Notes: generated by a model not told the origin, from the sequence alone. DNA of 64,000 bases from Sphagnum magellanicum (GCA_021904315.1 CM038919.1:22051666-22115665), one strand, 5' to 3'. Shown: positions 36,401-47,790, numbered from the stretch's first letter. A program made the numbers and translations.

Positions 36401-39400
36401 CTTGTCCTTCTGGGTTTAGGGTTTAGGGTCCTCCCACTTGATACCCATTTCAGCCTCTGCCAGATAATATGGACTGTTTTGCATTGAGTGATGATGACAC
36501 AGAGCAAGGAGTTTCGGACAAACCATCTCATGTGGACAATGGGTGATGACTTTGCGTATGAGTATGCCAACACATGGTTCAAGCAAATGGATAAGCTCAT
36601 TCACTATGTGAACCTGGTGAGAGATCTGTGCAATCGGATGATCAACAATTCCTTTTGTCACCACAAATTTTTTGTAAAACTGTAATGAAAATCTGTCATG
36701 GTGGAAAATTTGGGTTCCAATCTGTTATAGGTTTTTTGCAAATCTGTCACAATGGGAAATTTGGTTTCTCATCTGTTATGAGTTTTTTTGGTTACTACAG
36801 GATGGCCGTGTAAATGCGCTCTATTCCACACCATCTATCTATTTGGATGCCAAATATGCAGCCAATGAAACATGGCCTCTAAAGACAGGCGATTTTTTCC
36901 CGTAAGCCAAAAAGAGGACTTGTCAATCTTTGTTTGTCACCAAGTTTGGTTAGCTGATTCTTCTAATTGTGTTTTTGCACTTTTTTTTTGTTTCCTCAAA
37001 AGCCCAATAGCAGCATGTTGGTGCTAAATGTTTTGCAGATATGCAGACAAACCGCATTGCTACTGGACAGGATACTTTACCAGCAGAAGTTCCTTGAAGG
37101 GATATGTTCGCAAGCTCTCTGGTTTCCTTCAAGTAAGTTCCTCCAAGTTTGATGATGTCCTCTGTTTGCACCTTGTACCATACATTTAAGGTTTTTCTGA
37201 ACATGATGGGTTGTGCAAAATGTGGAAAATGTAGGCAGCGAGACAAGTGGAATTTTTGGTGGGCAAAAACCAGAGAAGTGGGGGCCCCAATACCGATAAC
37301 CTAGAAGAAGCAATGGCACTCCTGCAACATCATGATGGGGTGAGTGGCACTGAGAAGCAACATGTGGCAAATGACTATGCTGAACGATTGGCAGTTGGAT
37401 CTGTTGAGGTGAGCTTGATTGCTTAACACATTCCAATTAAACCTTTTTGTTTGTAAAAGAACAGATAGCTGGCTGCTGCAAGTGGGGAACATCCTCTCTG
37501 TCACCGTGCATGACAATTAGATCTTCAAGTGGTACCTTACCTTCAGGAACTGACTGATCCGTAAATTGCAGTATGTTGCAAACTTTGGAAGCAACTGTCC
37601 AGAGACTGATTATGGCAGACATGGATTTTGCAGGCAGCAGAGGTATTCAACAGTGCCCTTGCTGTTCTACTTAGTAGCACACCAACACTTGAGCGCCCAC
37701 ACCAATACATCATGGGTGGTGGTACAAATGTTTCTCTTGAGCAACACAGATTACTGCAAGAACAAGAAGACATTGCAAGAAAGAATCTGGGAAGTGTATC
37801 TGCAGCAGGCTTGAAACTCGAACAGGTACTATGCTTAGCAAAAAAGAATATGTATATTTTTTCCACTAATTGGTTCTTACAGCTACCTTCTTGTATCTAG
37901 CTTTCCATGAGTTGTTGCATTTTCCTTTGTTGTTTTTGTGATGATCCAATGTTGCAAGGTGTCAGAATCAACATATATTTGCTAGGATAATGTAGTCTGG
38001 TAATGCTTCTGGGCCAGGTTTATGTAGCTTCCCATGTGCACTAACTGGAACATGGATTTGGTGGATTGGGTTGAAGGACAAGAGGTTGCATTTCTATGAA
38101 TAGGATTTGACCACTCATTGCTGATCACTTGTGCAGTGTTTTCTGCTGAACATCAGCTATTGCCCAACTTCTGAAACAGAGCTTCCGTTTGGAAAAAGCT
38201 TGGTATGTCTTTTTCTTCTTCTTCCATCAAAGTTGACAACAGAAGTGGGTTCTCAAACTCTAATTGCATGCTTGCACATGGAACAAGTTGAATATACTCT
38301 TGGGTTTTATGTTCAAGTTTTGCTGACAACAATCATTTTGTTGTTGTGGGTTTTTGTTCATCCCCAAAGATTGTGGTTGTGTACAACCCACTTGGATGGA
38401 CTCGGGAGGAATACATACGCTTCCCGGTGAGAAACCTTGTTTGATTGTCCATATCTCTGCATTTTCGCCTTGCAACCTGGAGGCAGCTTTCTGCAGCATT
38501 CAGTCAGAATTTTTTACATTGGTTGCAACTGCAAAAATGGGTCCCTTTTTATATGGGCATGCTTACAAGTTCATGCTTCCACTTTGTGTCAGTGAAAGTT
38601 TTGATGGGAATGGTGGAGATGGGTAACAGGTTTCAAGTGCTGCATTGGAGGTCATTGATGGGGCGGGCAATTCAATCCCATCTCAGCTTGTCCCTCTTCC
38701 GAAGTCAGCATACCGATTACGCAAGTTGTATACAGATGGTGATGATGTGAGTGTTGCTAACAACAGTCTGCCACGGTTCCACCTTGTGTTCTCGGCTGTT
38801 GTTCCTCCCCTGGGCTACACAACATTCCGAATTCACAAACCATCATCATCATCTACTACTACCAGTCACCCTTGTGCGTTTCTCAGCCTGTGCCTCTTTT
38901 TGTCAATCCATCACATTTCACCAAAAAAACACACTGGGATGGTCTTGTGTCTTTGGTCTTGTTGCATGGTCTTTTGATGCAAATATAGGATGCTTCACAC
39001 AAAATTCAATGGAGGTCATTGGTGGGCCAGATGTTTCCATGGAATCATCTACTGCAGAAATGCTACGTGCACCATCTACTGTGCAATTGACTTCAGGCCA
39101 AATAGAACTCAGTTTCTCCGGGACAACAGGACTCTTGACACAACTGCGCAATGCAAACACAGGAGTATGTTATTGATTGATCGTCAACCTAGCTGTGCAG
39201 CAGCAACAGCAGCCTCCCTTCATTGTTCTACTCTCTCTGAATCTGTGTTATAGCACAATTTTTTGCTTTTCTAGGCATGTGGGCAAGTAGCCCATCTGTG
39301 TTAGCTGACAAGTTTGTTGGTTTGGACAGAAAGCAACAGCTCTGCAACAATCATACTGTTGGTACAATGGCAGTGATGGTCGAACTGCTGAAGACCCATA

Positions 39401-42400
39401 CCAGGTACTAGAAAGGACTGAGCATTCTCTCACAACAACTCCTCACATTTTTATAATATTGCATCTGAAGAAGAGGAAGCTCTAGTTCTTGAGTGGGGGG
39501 GACAGGAGTCCAACTCTGATGGGTGCAGATCCGCCTTAAGAGATCTGTAAAAATCAACCTTGTACCAACCAAAATTAGCACTAAATGATGTTTTTTTCTC
39601 TCAAACAATGATGGTAGGCCAGAGAAAAATCTCTGAGCTAAGATGGGAGGATCAATCCAATTGATGAGATGTTGTTGCTTCACAATTGGTTTGGATGCTT
39701 CACTGCTTCCTGTGCTTCTTGTGTTTTTGACTGCAATATATAGGCATCTGGAGCATATGTTTTCCGACCCAATACCTCGACTTGTTTCCCATTGAAGAGT
39801 ACAGATGAATCTGTGAGTATGACAAAGACCCATCTTTGCTATGCAAATGTATCTGCAGATTCAGATAGCATTTGATGAGTAATGTATCATGCATTTACAA
39901 TGGATGTGCTTCTCTGATGCTGCATCAGGGGTAGTGCAGATGACAGTTTTCCGAGGTCCACTTGTGGAAGAAGTGCATCAATCATTTGCTCCTTGGCTTT
40001 CACAGGTGGTTTGGTGACCTTCTTTTTCCCTTCTACAGTTTTAGAAGCTTTGCTACAATTGTCTGAGATGAAGCAGGAAGAACTCCTTACAAATTACTGA
40101 ACATGTGTTTGGGGTGAGCTCAAATTGGGTCTTGCAGTCTTCTGACACAACAGGAACCTAAAAATGATTCCCCCAAAAGATTTGCTTCTTGTTATTTGGC
40201 ACTTCTTCTATTCACAGACCTTAATGGGTTTCTTTCTTTCAGGCTCTTAACATTGAACACTCTTGCAGGTGATTCGGATCTATAAGGATGCAGAGTATGC
40301 AGAAGTTCATTTCACAGTATGTCTGGATATTCTAACTTCCCAGTGCATCCTTCAGAACCTAGTCTAGATCAGTATTCTACTGAGATAGAGCATATGGATG
40401 CTCTCATGGGCTTGGATGTGCTCACATGCTTGGGATGCTTGATGGTGTGGGTCACACCTAAAGCCTAAACCCTAAATTGAACAGGCTTCTTTTCTCTTTA
40501 TACTGCTGTATAAATCATTGACGTTTTTGTTTTGTGGAAATTAGTGTACAGTACATTATACTCAGTGACTGACAGACAGACTGATTGTTGGGTGGGTGGG
40601 TATTGAAAGGTTGGTCCTATTCCTATTGATGACAGCCTTGGCAAGGAGGTGGTAACCAGATTGACAACTAATCTGACAAGCAATAAGGAGTTCTATACAG
40701 ATTCGAATGGTCGTGATTTCCTCAAGCGGGTAAAAATTTGGTGCTTTTGTTTCCTGCTCACAAAATCATCTGCTGTTGAAAACACTTTCACCAGGTGTTT
40801 CAGTGTGCAGGTTTTGGATTGTTTTGGGTGACACTAGATTGAAGAAATCTGATGCCACCAGTTACCCCAACTATCTGCGCCTGAGGAATTTTTGGGGTCT
40901 TGGGGTTGATCTTCTTGCATTTGTTTGCAGGTGCGAGATCAGAGGACAGACTGGGACTTGATAGTCAAAGAGCCTATTGCTGGCAACTACTATCCGGTGC
41001 ACACTCCTCTCAGCCTGCATTTTATGGGTTGAGGGTTGAGGGTTTAGGGTTTAGGAATGGAGGTCATAGGAGGAAGACAGTGAGCATTTGTTGCAGCTAA
41101 ATTAATACAAGAAGATGCTGCCTATACCTGTTTTGCAGCTAAATTTGGGAATTTATCTGAAAGATAATACAACCGATCTTTCTGTACTGGTGGACCGAGC
41201 AGTGGGTGGATCTAGCATTTCTGATGGTGAAATTGAGCTTATGCTGCACAGGTACATGGCATGCATCTGAGAGAAAAAAGCTAGTGGTTCACACATTTAC
41301 AAAAGGCTTGAAATTGCTGAATTATTTTCTGTTGCTGCAAAAGAGTCAGGTTCTGTCAAAAATGGACTGTCTGTTGGGCAGGAGCTTGAAACCATACAGC
41401 AGTGAGGATAAAAAGGGGAAAAAATTCCATTTACAGTTAATGCTATTTTTTTCCCAGACGCTTGCTGTATGATGATGGACGGGGTGTGGGAGAGGCACAC
41501 AATGAGACAGTGTGCAACAGCAACGGTGAATGTGAAGGCTTGACTGTATGTACACCCAGTTTGCATATATTCCCTCAACAGTGTAGATTTTTTTCCATTT
41601 TATCCACAGTCCTGTTGAAATCACTGCCAGGTTCTGGTCTCTGGTTGGTTCTCTTGCCAGAAAACCCTAAACCCTAACCCTTCACTGAGATAATTCTTAA
41701 AACAAAGTTTGCTCCATTTTGAAGTACAGATCTTTGCTGTAATGTAGATGATAGCATACATGTGCATCCTGTTGTTGAATGCCTGAAGTATGTGACAACT
41801 GCCATGGTGTGGTATGGGAATGGGGCTGATGTACAGGTGCAAGGAACATTTTACATCAATATTGGTCCTTCAGAACAATCTGCACAATGGCGCCGGGTGC
41901 ATGGGCAGAAGGTCTTAATGCCTCTACAGTTTGCCTTCTCCGTGCTTGAGGTACTTGGATCATTGCTTGAATTATACAAGATCACTTTTGTCTTCTAGCA
42001 TGTTAGATTTGAGAATGGAAGTCTGTCTATTTATCTAGTTTATGATAAGAGATCTGTAGATCTTCTTACACATTTTGCAGAGATCTGTTGTGGAGCATTT
42101 TGCACAACGCTGACTGACACTGGTCTGTTCTTTGTGGTAGGATGGAAATAGAGGCGTCATCCAATCACCAGAGTTTTCAGCCATGAACCCACACTATGAA
42201 CTGCCAAAGAATGTTGCAATTATTACTCTTCAGGTAACAGCAGAATCATTCCTTCTGGGATAGATTCTCAATGTGGGTGGGTTCATATAGTTCATATGTG
42301 GAGAACTCTGCCTGTTGGTGGAACATAATGTTGTAGCAGCAGTAGTTCTTGCTCCTGAGAGCAGCTAAAAAGGTCAGAAATTGTGCTCCAAAGATGCTTC

Positions 42401-43270
42401 TTGAGCTGGGAAGGTGGTTTACTTCAGCTTATATCACATCTTTTGACAATCTTGGCAATGTGTGGTGCAGGAGGTATATGATGATGGTGATAGCAAAGTT
42501 TTGCTTCGCCTGGCCAACATTTTTGAGGTGCATAAAAACATCTTATAACACTCTTCAATAACCTGAAAATTGTCTTCAGAGTCATGGTGTTCTGGATCTG
42601 TGTTTCCAGGTTTCTATGGGGTTGGTCATCCTTTTGTTGCCAGCTTGATATGCACTATGAAACGAGTCCCCACCAATTCAACAAAGATCTGGGTGGGTTT
42701 CATTTCATGCAATCATGTACTTTGTGGATTTGACAGGTGGAAGAAAGTGAGATCTTGTCTAAGAGTGCCACAGTTGATCTACAGGCCCTTTTCTCAAACC
42801 GAGAGGTGAGTGGGCTTCTGGACAGTTTCCTGCATCTTTGTTCCGGTTCACTTCGCTTCATGCACATCAGAAGGTGTCATGCTTGGAGGAATAATTCTGC
42901 ACTAGTCTGTTCTGATTATTATCTTGTCATCTTCAAGGGACCACCACCATCACCACATGTGAAGCTGCAAGTTTGAAGTTTTTTTTGTTTGTTTCTTGAT
43001 TTGCAGATAGATGAAGTTGTGGAGGTCTCTCTTTCTGCCAATCAGAAAAAATCTGAAATGAGGAAGAAGTTGCAATGGCGCATTGAAGGTGCTGCTGCAG
43101 CTGGTGACAGTAGTGACAAAAACACTCCTCATGGTGACCCAATGAAAAAAAACACTCCTGGCAGAGACCCAATGATCAAAAACAGTTCTTGTGGAGACCC
43201 AATGATCAGAACCAAATATACGGTTGTACTTGCGCCTATGGAGATCAAAACATTCTTGATTGAGTTCTGA
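33448..43270 (+). CDS. GH38 alpha-mannosidase, secreted/vacuolar type (29 exons)
   Basis: Class II alpha-mannosidases trim alpha-mannose from N-glycans in the vacuole or apoplast. Exons: 33448-33744, 34812-34895, 35133-35221, 35384-35558, 35736-35855, 36002-36085, 36264-36335, 36503-36616, 36801-36901, 37039-37132, 37235-37408, 37634-37825, 38137-38202, 38370-38426, 38630-38873, 39031-39164, 39330-39404, 39744-39812, 39940-40005, 40269-40316, 40610-40729, 40931-40996, 41139-41251, 41458-41545, 41837-41950, 42141-42233, 42471-42527, 42737-42805, 43007-43270. Total 3,339 nt, 1,112 aa (about 1,020 usual). Residues 21-33 are a signal-peptide core. Zinc ligands by homology are H78 and D80 (HTHDD, 76-80), nucleophile D200 (QIDPFGHS) and H443 (QHHDGVSGT). 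[10 protein letters not shown] is in exon 23. A 10-residue repeat near the C-terminus is unusual. Least certain are the exon 15/16 junction and the exon 19 start, each chosen to keep the frame open. Confidence 0.9.
33815..34207 (+). repeat. Tandem duplication of about 195 bp in mannosidase intron 1
   Basis: GGTGAAGCT at 33815 and 34018 starts two copies. Both contain TTAGGGATCATG, GGCTTCTTGTG or GCTTCTTGTG, GCTGTGAAGAAGT, AAAACTGTCATCAATTTGTC, then GGGCAAATGGGTCATGGGAT and TTGTGTCATAA. The first copy leaves an accidental open frame of 69 codons. Confidence 0.9.
36688..36790 (+). repeat. Two-copy 51-bp repeat in mannosidase intron 8
   Basis: AAATCTGTCATGGTGG (36689) and AAATCTGTCACAATGG (36740) each continue with AAATTTGG, TCTGTTATAG or TCTGTTATGAG, and a T-run. 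It ends just before the exon 9 acceptor. Confidence 0.7.
43118..43207 (+). repeat. In-frame 30-bp tandem repeat in the mannosidase last exon
   Basis: Three units of exactly 30 nt (43118-43147, 43148-43177, 43178-43207) encode [20 protein letters not shown] and [10 protein letters not shown] (residues 1063-1092). The repeat lies between the conserved QWRIEG strand and the terminal [15 protein letters not shown]. In the family, as I recall it, this stretch is a short variable loop. Confidence 0.9.
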
Positions 43271-43635
43271 ATTGTGTCAACATGGGTTTGATAGTTTCAT
43301 CACTCAATCGTCTTATTGAGCCTCCTGTTTGCTGCTACTTGTACACTGTTTTGTTTTATATGTGTCGGGCTTTTTGAATCTTGACTGGGTACTACTATAT
43401 GCAGGTTCATTTTATTTTTTGGAGTTGCAGTTTCCACACTGCTATCTTTTTGAATCAAAATCACTTTGTAGGTAATAAGAGCTTGGTAGTCATTTTTAGC
43501 TCATAGTCAGAGCTGTAAGTTTTTCCACAATGATTTTGCTGCAATTGAGGATAGAACTCAGTTCAAAATTCTTCAATTTTTTTGAACCTGCTGTTGTGCA
43601 AGAAGGCAATGGTGTTTTGAATTTGTGAAGGAAAT
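43271..43635 (+). other. Probable 3' UTR and downstream region of the mannosidase gene
   Basis: Non-coding. T-rich stretches (43350-43430) with no clear AATAAA. The polyadenylation site was not placed. Confidence 0.4.
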
Positions 43636-44080
43636 ATGAAGTTGGAGCAAAACCTATATTCACTTTTGGCTAAATCAAAGAAAAGCCCACATTCTCCTGT
43701 GGCGGATAACAGTAATGACTCCACCGTACGAACAACACCAAGCATGTTTAACAGGAACAACACCACATCATGTGGGAGATACAAGACAATGTGCTATTCA
43801 TTGTGAGGAGGTGAAAATCATTGCATCGTTGATCAAAAATGGATCAGGAGAGGTGGTACTTGAGGGGACTAGCTACTTGATCCCCTATGTCTTGATTGAA
43901 GGAACCATAGATGCAATTGGTCTTAATAAAGATGCTCCCATTCCAAAAGATGACTCCAATGTAGTGGACATGGACATATGCGCCATTTTTGGTTTGTCAG
44001 CACCTTTTGATAGCCATGGCCCAGTTACTATTGGTTTGATAGGTTGCATTTTAAGCTCACCACATTGTTCAATTGACTAA
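43636..44080 (+). pseudogene. Frameshifted reading frame of unknown family
   Basis: A frame opens at 43636 (MKLEQNLYSLLAKSKKSPHS) and runs 57 codons to a TGA near 43807. A second frame opens at 43715 and runs 121 codons to 44080. In its second half (from CEEVKIIASLIKNGSGEVVL to DMDICAIFGLSAPF) it has balanced amino-acid composition unlike the AT-rich random frames around it. The two could be parts of one protein joined by a single shift near 43790. I do not recognise the family. It could be a gene fragment or a transposon-derived frame. It follows the mannosidase stop by about 370 bp on the same strand, but nothing links them. Confidence 0.35.
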
Positions 44081-45458
44081 TACCATTACATAATCCATGA
44101 GCATATGAATTTGTTAAGCATATGTTTGAAACACATATGAGTGGAAATGGTAAGTACTAATTTCTACTTTGGGATCTGTATTAAAACTGTGATCACATAG
44201 GTAATCAAATCTACTCCTGAAATACATCATGCAAAACTAAATATAAACTACAAAAACATAGTATCGAAATACTGTAGTTACAACAACTTTTTGGACATGA
44301 ATTCCAAGCACACTTGCCAACATATTGAAAACTTCATATCTCTTCTTACTTCAGAAAACTATTGTACCTCCATTAAAAAATTTAAAAACATACAAAAACA
44401 TACAAGGATCTAGAATCCAAATGGAATGGGAAGTGAATTCAAAAGTTTCCTTACAAAAAAATTCAAAAAAAAAAAAAAAAAGCAAGTAATTTCTAACCTA
44501 CTCTAGCTTATCATCCCTTCACATTATGGTGCTAAACTAAGAATGCCACTAGAAAGCAATTTTACAACTATTAACATTTGTAACCCTTCCTTATTCACCA
44601 AATGAAACCAAATGTTAGGTAGCTAAATATGTTAAGGGTTTTAACTTTAAATCTAAGCTAAATAATTATTTTATTTTTCAAATTTCACTTATGCAATAGT
44701 TTATAATAATTTATGAAAACTCAAAAATAAATATAATCAACTTCTTTGATAAGTTGTTTTGAATTATTGAATAAAGAGATGTTAAATGAGCTAGCAATAG
44801 AACTTGTCATTAGGGAAATGTTAATTTTCAAACATTGTTCAATGGATTCCAAGGAAATCAAGTGCCTTTTCCAATGGTGGGCAAAACATGAAATCAGGTT
44901 TCTTATTGTTGGTTTTTTGACCCATCAAATCTTAAGGATTGTTGGGTCACAAATTAAAATTTTAAAAAAATTTATGAGAATACTTACAATCAAAAAATTA
45001 AAAAAAAAAATTTTGTGAGAAAAATTGGTCAAATGATCTTCAAATTTATTGTAAACAACCTTTCAATTTGGTTGAGTTAATTAAAAAGAATTTAGATTTT
45101 CAGGAGGAGTAAAAAGAACTTGAAGGTTCTTTTGAAGGGGATGAGCTTTTGGACATATAATGTTTTTGCAAAATTTATTTAATTTTCATTGAAAAAAAAA
45201 ATTTGGAAAAAAATAATACAATTTTCGATATAACAGAACTTTTGATACCCGTTGTCTAATAACCATGACTGAAAACCAACTAGTATGAATTGTTTTAGGA
45301 TCAGCAATTTGAAACTTGATGAATTTTTTATTTTTTTCAATTTTTTCAAACCTTGCATGGGTCTATTGTTGAAAAAAATAAAATAAAATAAAAAAGAACT
45401 TGGTCAAGTATTTAAAATTAATTTAAAAATATAATTAATAATTTTTTATTTACAAAAA
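44081..45458. other. Intergenic AT-rich DNA
   Basis: No gene is supported. A 90-codon frame at 44746-45018 has no recognised domain. Confidence 0.4.
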
Positions 45459-45544
45459 GGTCCTGAAACTGGGACTCGAAGGGTCTCTACAAAACGAAGA
45501 CTTGCCCAACGCTGGTTCAATAGTGACTACACCACCTCGGGAAC
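45459..45544 (-). other. tRNA-like sequence with pol III-type boxes (SINE head or tRNA relic)
   Basis: On the minus strand an 86-nt stretch begins GTTCCCGAGGTGGTGTAGTC. It contains CCTTCGAGTCCCAG, close to the T-arm/B-box consensus, and ends CAGGACC directly before TTTTTG, a possible pol III stop. The ends pair at only about 5 of 7 positions, and I could not fold a convincing anticodon arm. A functional tRNA is therefore unlikely, and a tRNA-derived SINE or relic is more likely. Confidence 0.4.
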
Positions 45545-45620
45545 ATCGCCATGCAGAGAGATTTCAGTACACATTCTTTGTAACAATTCTGTGAAAATGA
45601 ACTTTTCATCTTTAGATCAT

Positions 45621-45651
45621 ACTAGTGTGAACCCTGTGCATAATGCACAGG
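45621..45651 (-). mobile_element. Helitron-like 3' terminus (hairpin plus CTAG)
   Basis: On the minus strand the order is CCTGTGCA, TTA loop, TGCACAGG (an 8-bp perfect stem), GGTTCACA, then CTAG followed by T. Helitron 3' ends have a short GC-rich hairpin a few bases before CTRR and insert between A and T. The element body would lie to the right on the plus-strand map. Its 5' end was not found. Confidence 0.55.
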
Positions 45652-45724
45652 TGTGTTATTTCAACAATGTTTGGTTGATGTTTTTGGTTTTTTAAAAAAA
45701 CTTTTCTTTTGAAACAACCGTTGG

Positions 45725-45920
45725 TCCCCCCCACCCCGGTCCTTCGCATTTCCCGCTCCGGTTCTTTACCTCGTCAACCCCCCCCGCCCGGTCCTTCGCA
45801 TTTCCCACTCCGATTCTTTAACCCATCGATCCCCCCCCGGTCGGTCCTTCACATTTCCCACTCCGGTTCTTTAACCCGTCGATCCCCCCCGCCCAGTCCT
45901 TCACATTTCCCACTCCAGCC
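45725..45920 (+). repeat. C-rich tandem repeat, about 56-bp unit, about four copies
   Basis: Units contain CCGGTCCTTCGCATTTCCC, then CTCCGGTTCTTTAACCCGTC and a C-run of 6-8. The open frame of 104 codons across it (Pro/Ser-rich) is a product of the repeat. It stands out as the GC-richest patch of the window and lies just inside the Helitron-like end at 45621. Confidence 0.85.
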
Positions 45921-46061
45921 CGCCCGCATTGGCCCACCTTCATTCAGAATCCGCTGCCACCGTCCTGCCTATAGCGCTGAACTTGCGAGAACACAAAACC
46001 CCCTTCCCAAGCCCTGTCACTGACTAACTAACAAACCAAGTGAATTAATATATTAGATTGC

Positions 46062-46350
46062 TTTTGTTGGTTGGGGAATGCATTTCAGAATTTTGAGACT
46101 TGCAGTCTAGGCTATTTACCTTTTGTCAATGTGAGGGAAAATCTTTGAAGTTTTGAATTTCAGACCAATCTATTCAAAGAGAGTATAATCATGTGAAGAG
46201 AAATTGTTTCCTTGCAAAGTCAAAACAAATATTTCTTAAGACTACACCCTTCATAGTTCTAACATTGTTCTTGGGCAACCAAGTGATGGCATCCAAGATC
46301 ACACTTGTAAACAAAAATAACAGTGCTCAGTCACTCAAGTTCTATTCTGT
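46062..46350 (+). repeat. Duplicated gene-like fragment, copy 1
   Basis: The segment from TTGTTGGTTGGGGAATGCAT to TCACTCAAGTTC is repeated at 47512-47790 with roughly 85-90% identity by eye. In copy 1 the frame MASKITLVNKNNSAQSLKF begins at 46288 and soon runs into unrelated sequence. A Helitron-like terminus begins about 20 bp after the homology stops. Confidence 0.8.
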
Positions 46351-46363
46351 ACCTATTTACCTA

Positions 46364-46402
46364 GATACTAGTGTGAACCCCGTGCCTAATGCAGAAGTGT
46401 GT
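46364..46402 (-). mobile_element. Second, degenerate Helitron-like 3' terminus
   Basis: The plus strand reads ATACTAGTGTGAACCCCGTG then CCTAATGCAGAAG. It matches the end at 45621 in the CTAG border and the GTGTGAACCC spacer, but the hairpin stem is broken. Orientation is the same as the first. Confidence 0.4.
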
Positions 46403-47506
46403 GCCACCTAGGATGCCACCTAGGTGTTTCAGTTACCCACTTACCTTGGGGTTACACCCCTTTGTGAAGTCCAACAAAATCTAGCATGGGGCTTTCTGCT
46501 TCACAGAATGAACCATTTTGAAGGAGTGAAATGCCTTGTGGCCATGGAAACTGAATTAAATTGCTATTAGGTGGTGCTCACCCAAGGCTTTGTTGGGAGC
46601 TAGAAGGATTTTTTTTTTCATTTTTCTCTCATTCCCAATGTGTTCCCTTTAAGTTATCAATGGGTTCCCAATATGTTGCCCAAGTTCCCAATGTATTCCC
46701 CAACATATTCTCCATAGCATCTCACTTTAATCCCATACCGTCCTCGTCCTGACGCCCAGAGAAACACAAGGCTCGGGTGGTTGGGGCTACAATTATTATA
46801 AGCCCGGGCGCTTCACCTTTACTACCATACAACTGCTACTCCATTCCCTTCAAGAGCACACTTGCTCTTTTGCTACACCTTTTCCTCCTTCCCCAAGAAG
46901 TTAAACTGCTAGCATGTGCAAGTCTTGCTATATTTAGCTATTGTCTGTCCGGATTAAGGGGAAACTTCACGACATCCTCGTTATATTTAGCTACCGTCCG
47001 TAGTTACTGTCCGTCCAGATTCAGGGGAAGCTTCATTCTTCCTTTACAATATATAATGATGCTTACCCACTTACGTAGATTGTAAAGTAGAATGGCCCAT
47101 CATTGTACACATACCTATTACCAAACATTTCTCAATATCTACCTCATTCCTTAGACGAATTGAGTTATTTTTGTGTCATTGGATGTGCAAACTAGAGGGC
47201 TTTGTTTTTAATGCCTTCATGTCAACTTCTAACTCATCTTTGACACATAAAAAAATACACAATTTGGACCAAAAAAATCAATGGGGTCTTTAATTGGCTT
47301 TTTGTTGAAGCAAATTTTTAAATATTAACTAGATTGAATTGTCATTTTTAGAAGAACCACAATGCACCAACCTCCAAAGATATGAGGTTGGAACTAAAGA
47401 GATATTTTAGAGTTATTTTTGTCAAAAAAATTGAAGCAAACTATCATTCGTCCTTTTCCTATGTTTTTTTCATTGCTCCTTTACTTCTAACACTCAAAGA
47501 ACATTG
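46403..47506. other. Intergenic between the duplicated fragments
   Basis: A short repeat with CTGTCCGGATTAAGGGGAAA or CCGTCCAGATTCAGGGGAAG, each followed by a GCTTC- or CTTC-type tail, occurs near 46947 and 47010. The 102-codon frame at 46777-47085 is not recognised. Confidence 0.35.
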
Positions 47507-47511
47507 CCCTT

Positions 47512-47790
47512 GTTGGTTGGGGAATGCATTTCAGAATTTTGAGACTTGCAGTTTGGGCTATTTACCTTTTGTCAATGTGAGGGCAAATCTTTGAAGTTTT
47601 GAGTTTTAGACCAATTTGTTCAAAAATACTATAATCACGTCAAGAGAAATTATTTATTTGCAAAGTTGGAACAGGTCTATCTTAGGATTACGTTAGGAAT
47701 AGTTCTAACATTGTTCTTGGGCAACTAGGTGATGGCATCCAAGATCACATTTGTAAACAAAAACAACAATGTTCAGTCGCTCAAGTTCCA
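47512..47790 (+). repeat. Duplicated gene-like fragment, copy 2
   Basis: Counterpart of 46062-46350. Here the homologous frame continues well past the end of the shared segment, so this copy looks closer to the source sequence. Confidence 0.8.

Noticed and set aside
38997..39030. Earlier acceptor for mannosidase exon 16 (after AATATAG or within CAATGGAG)
   Set aside because: Joining 38873 to the AATATAG acceptor makes TGA. The acceptor after GGGCCAG (39030) keeps the frame and gives a sensible protein.
39929..39939. Acceptor at GCATCAG for mannosidase exon 19
   Set aside because: It puts the exon out of phase with exon 18. The acceptor after GTAGTGCAG keeps phase 0 and continues with MTVFRGPL.
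45709..46023. 104-codon Pro/Ser-rich frame
   Set aside because: It is the direct translation of the C-rich tandem repeat.
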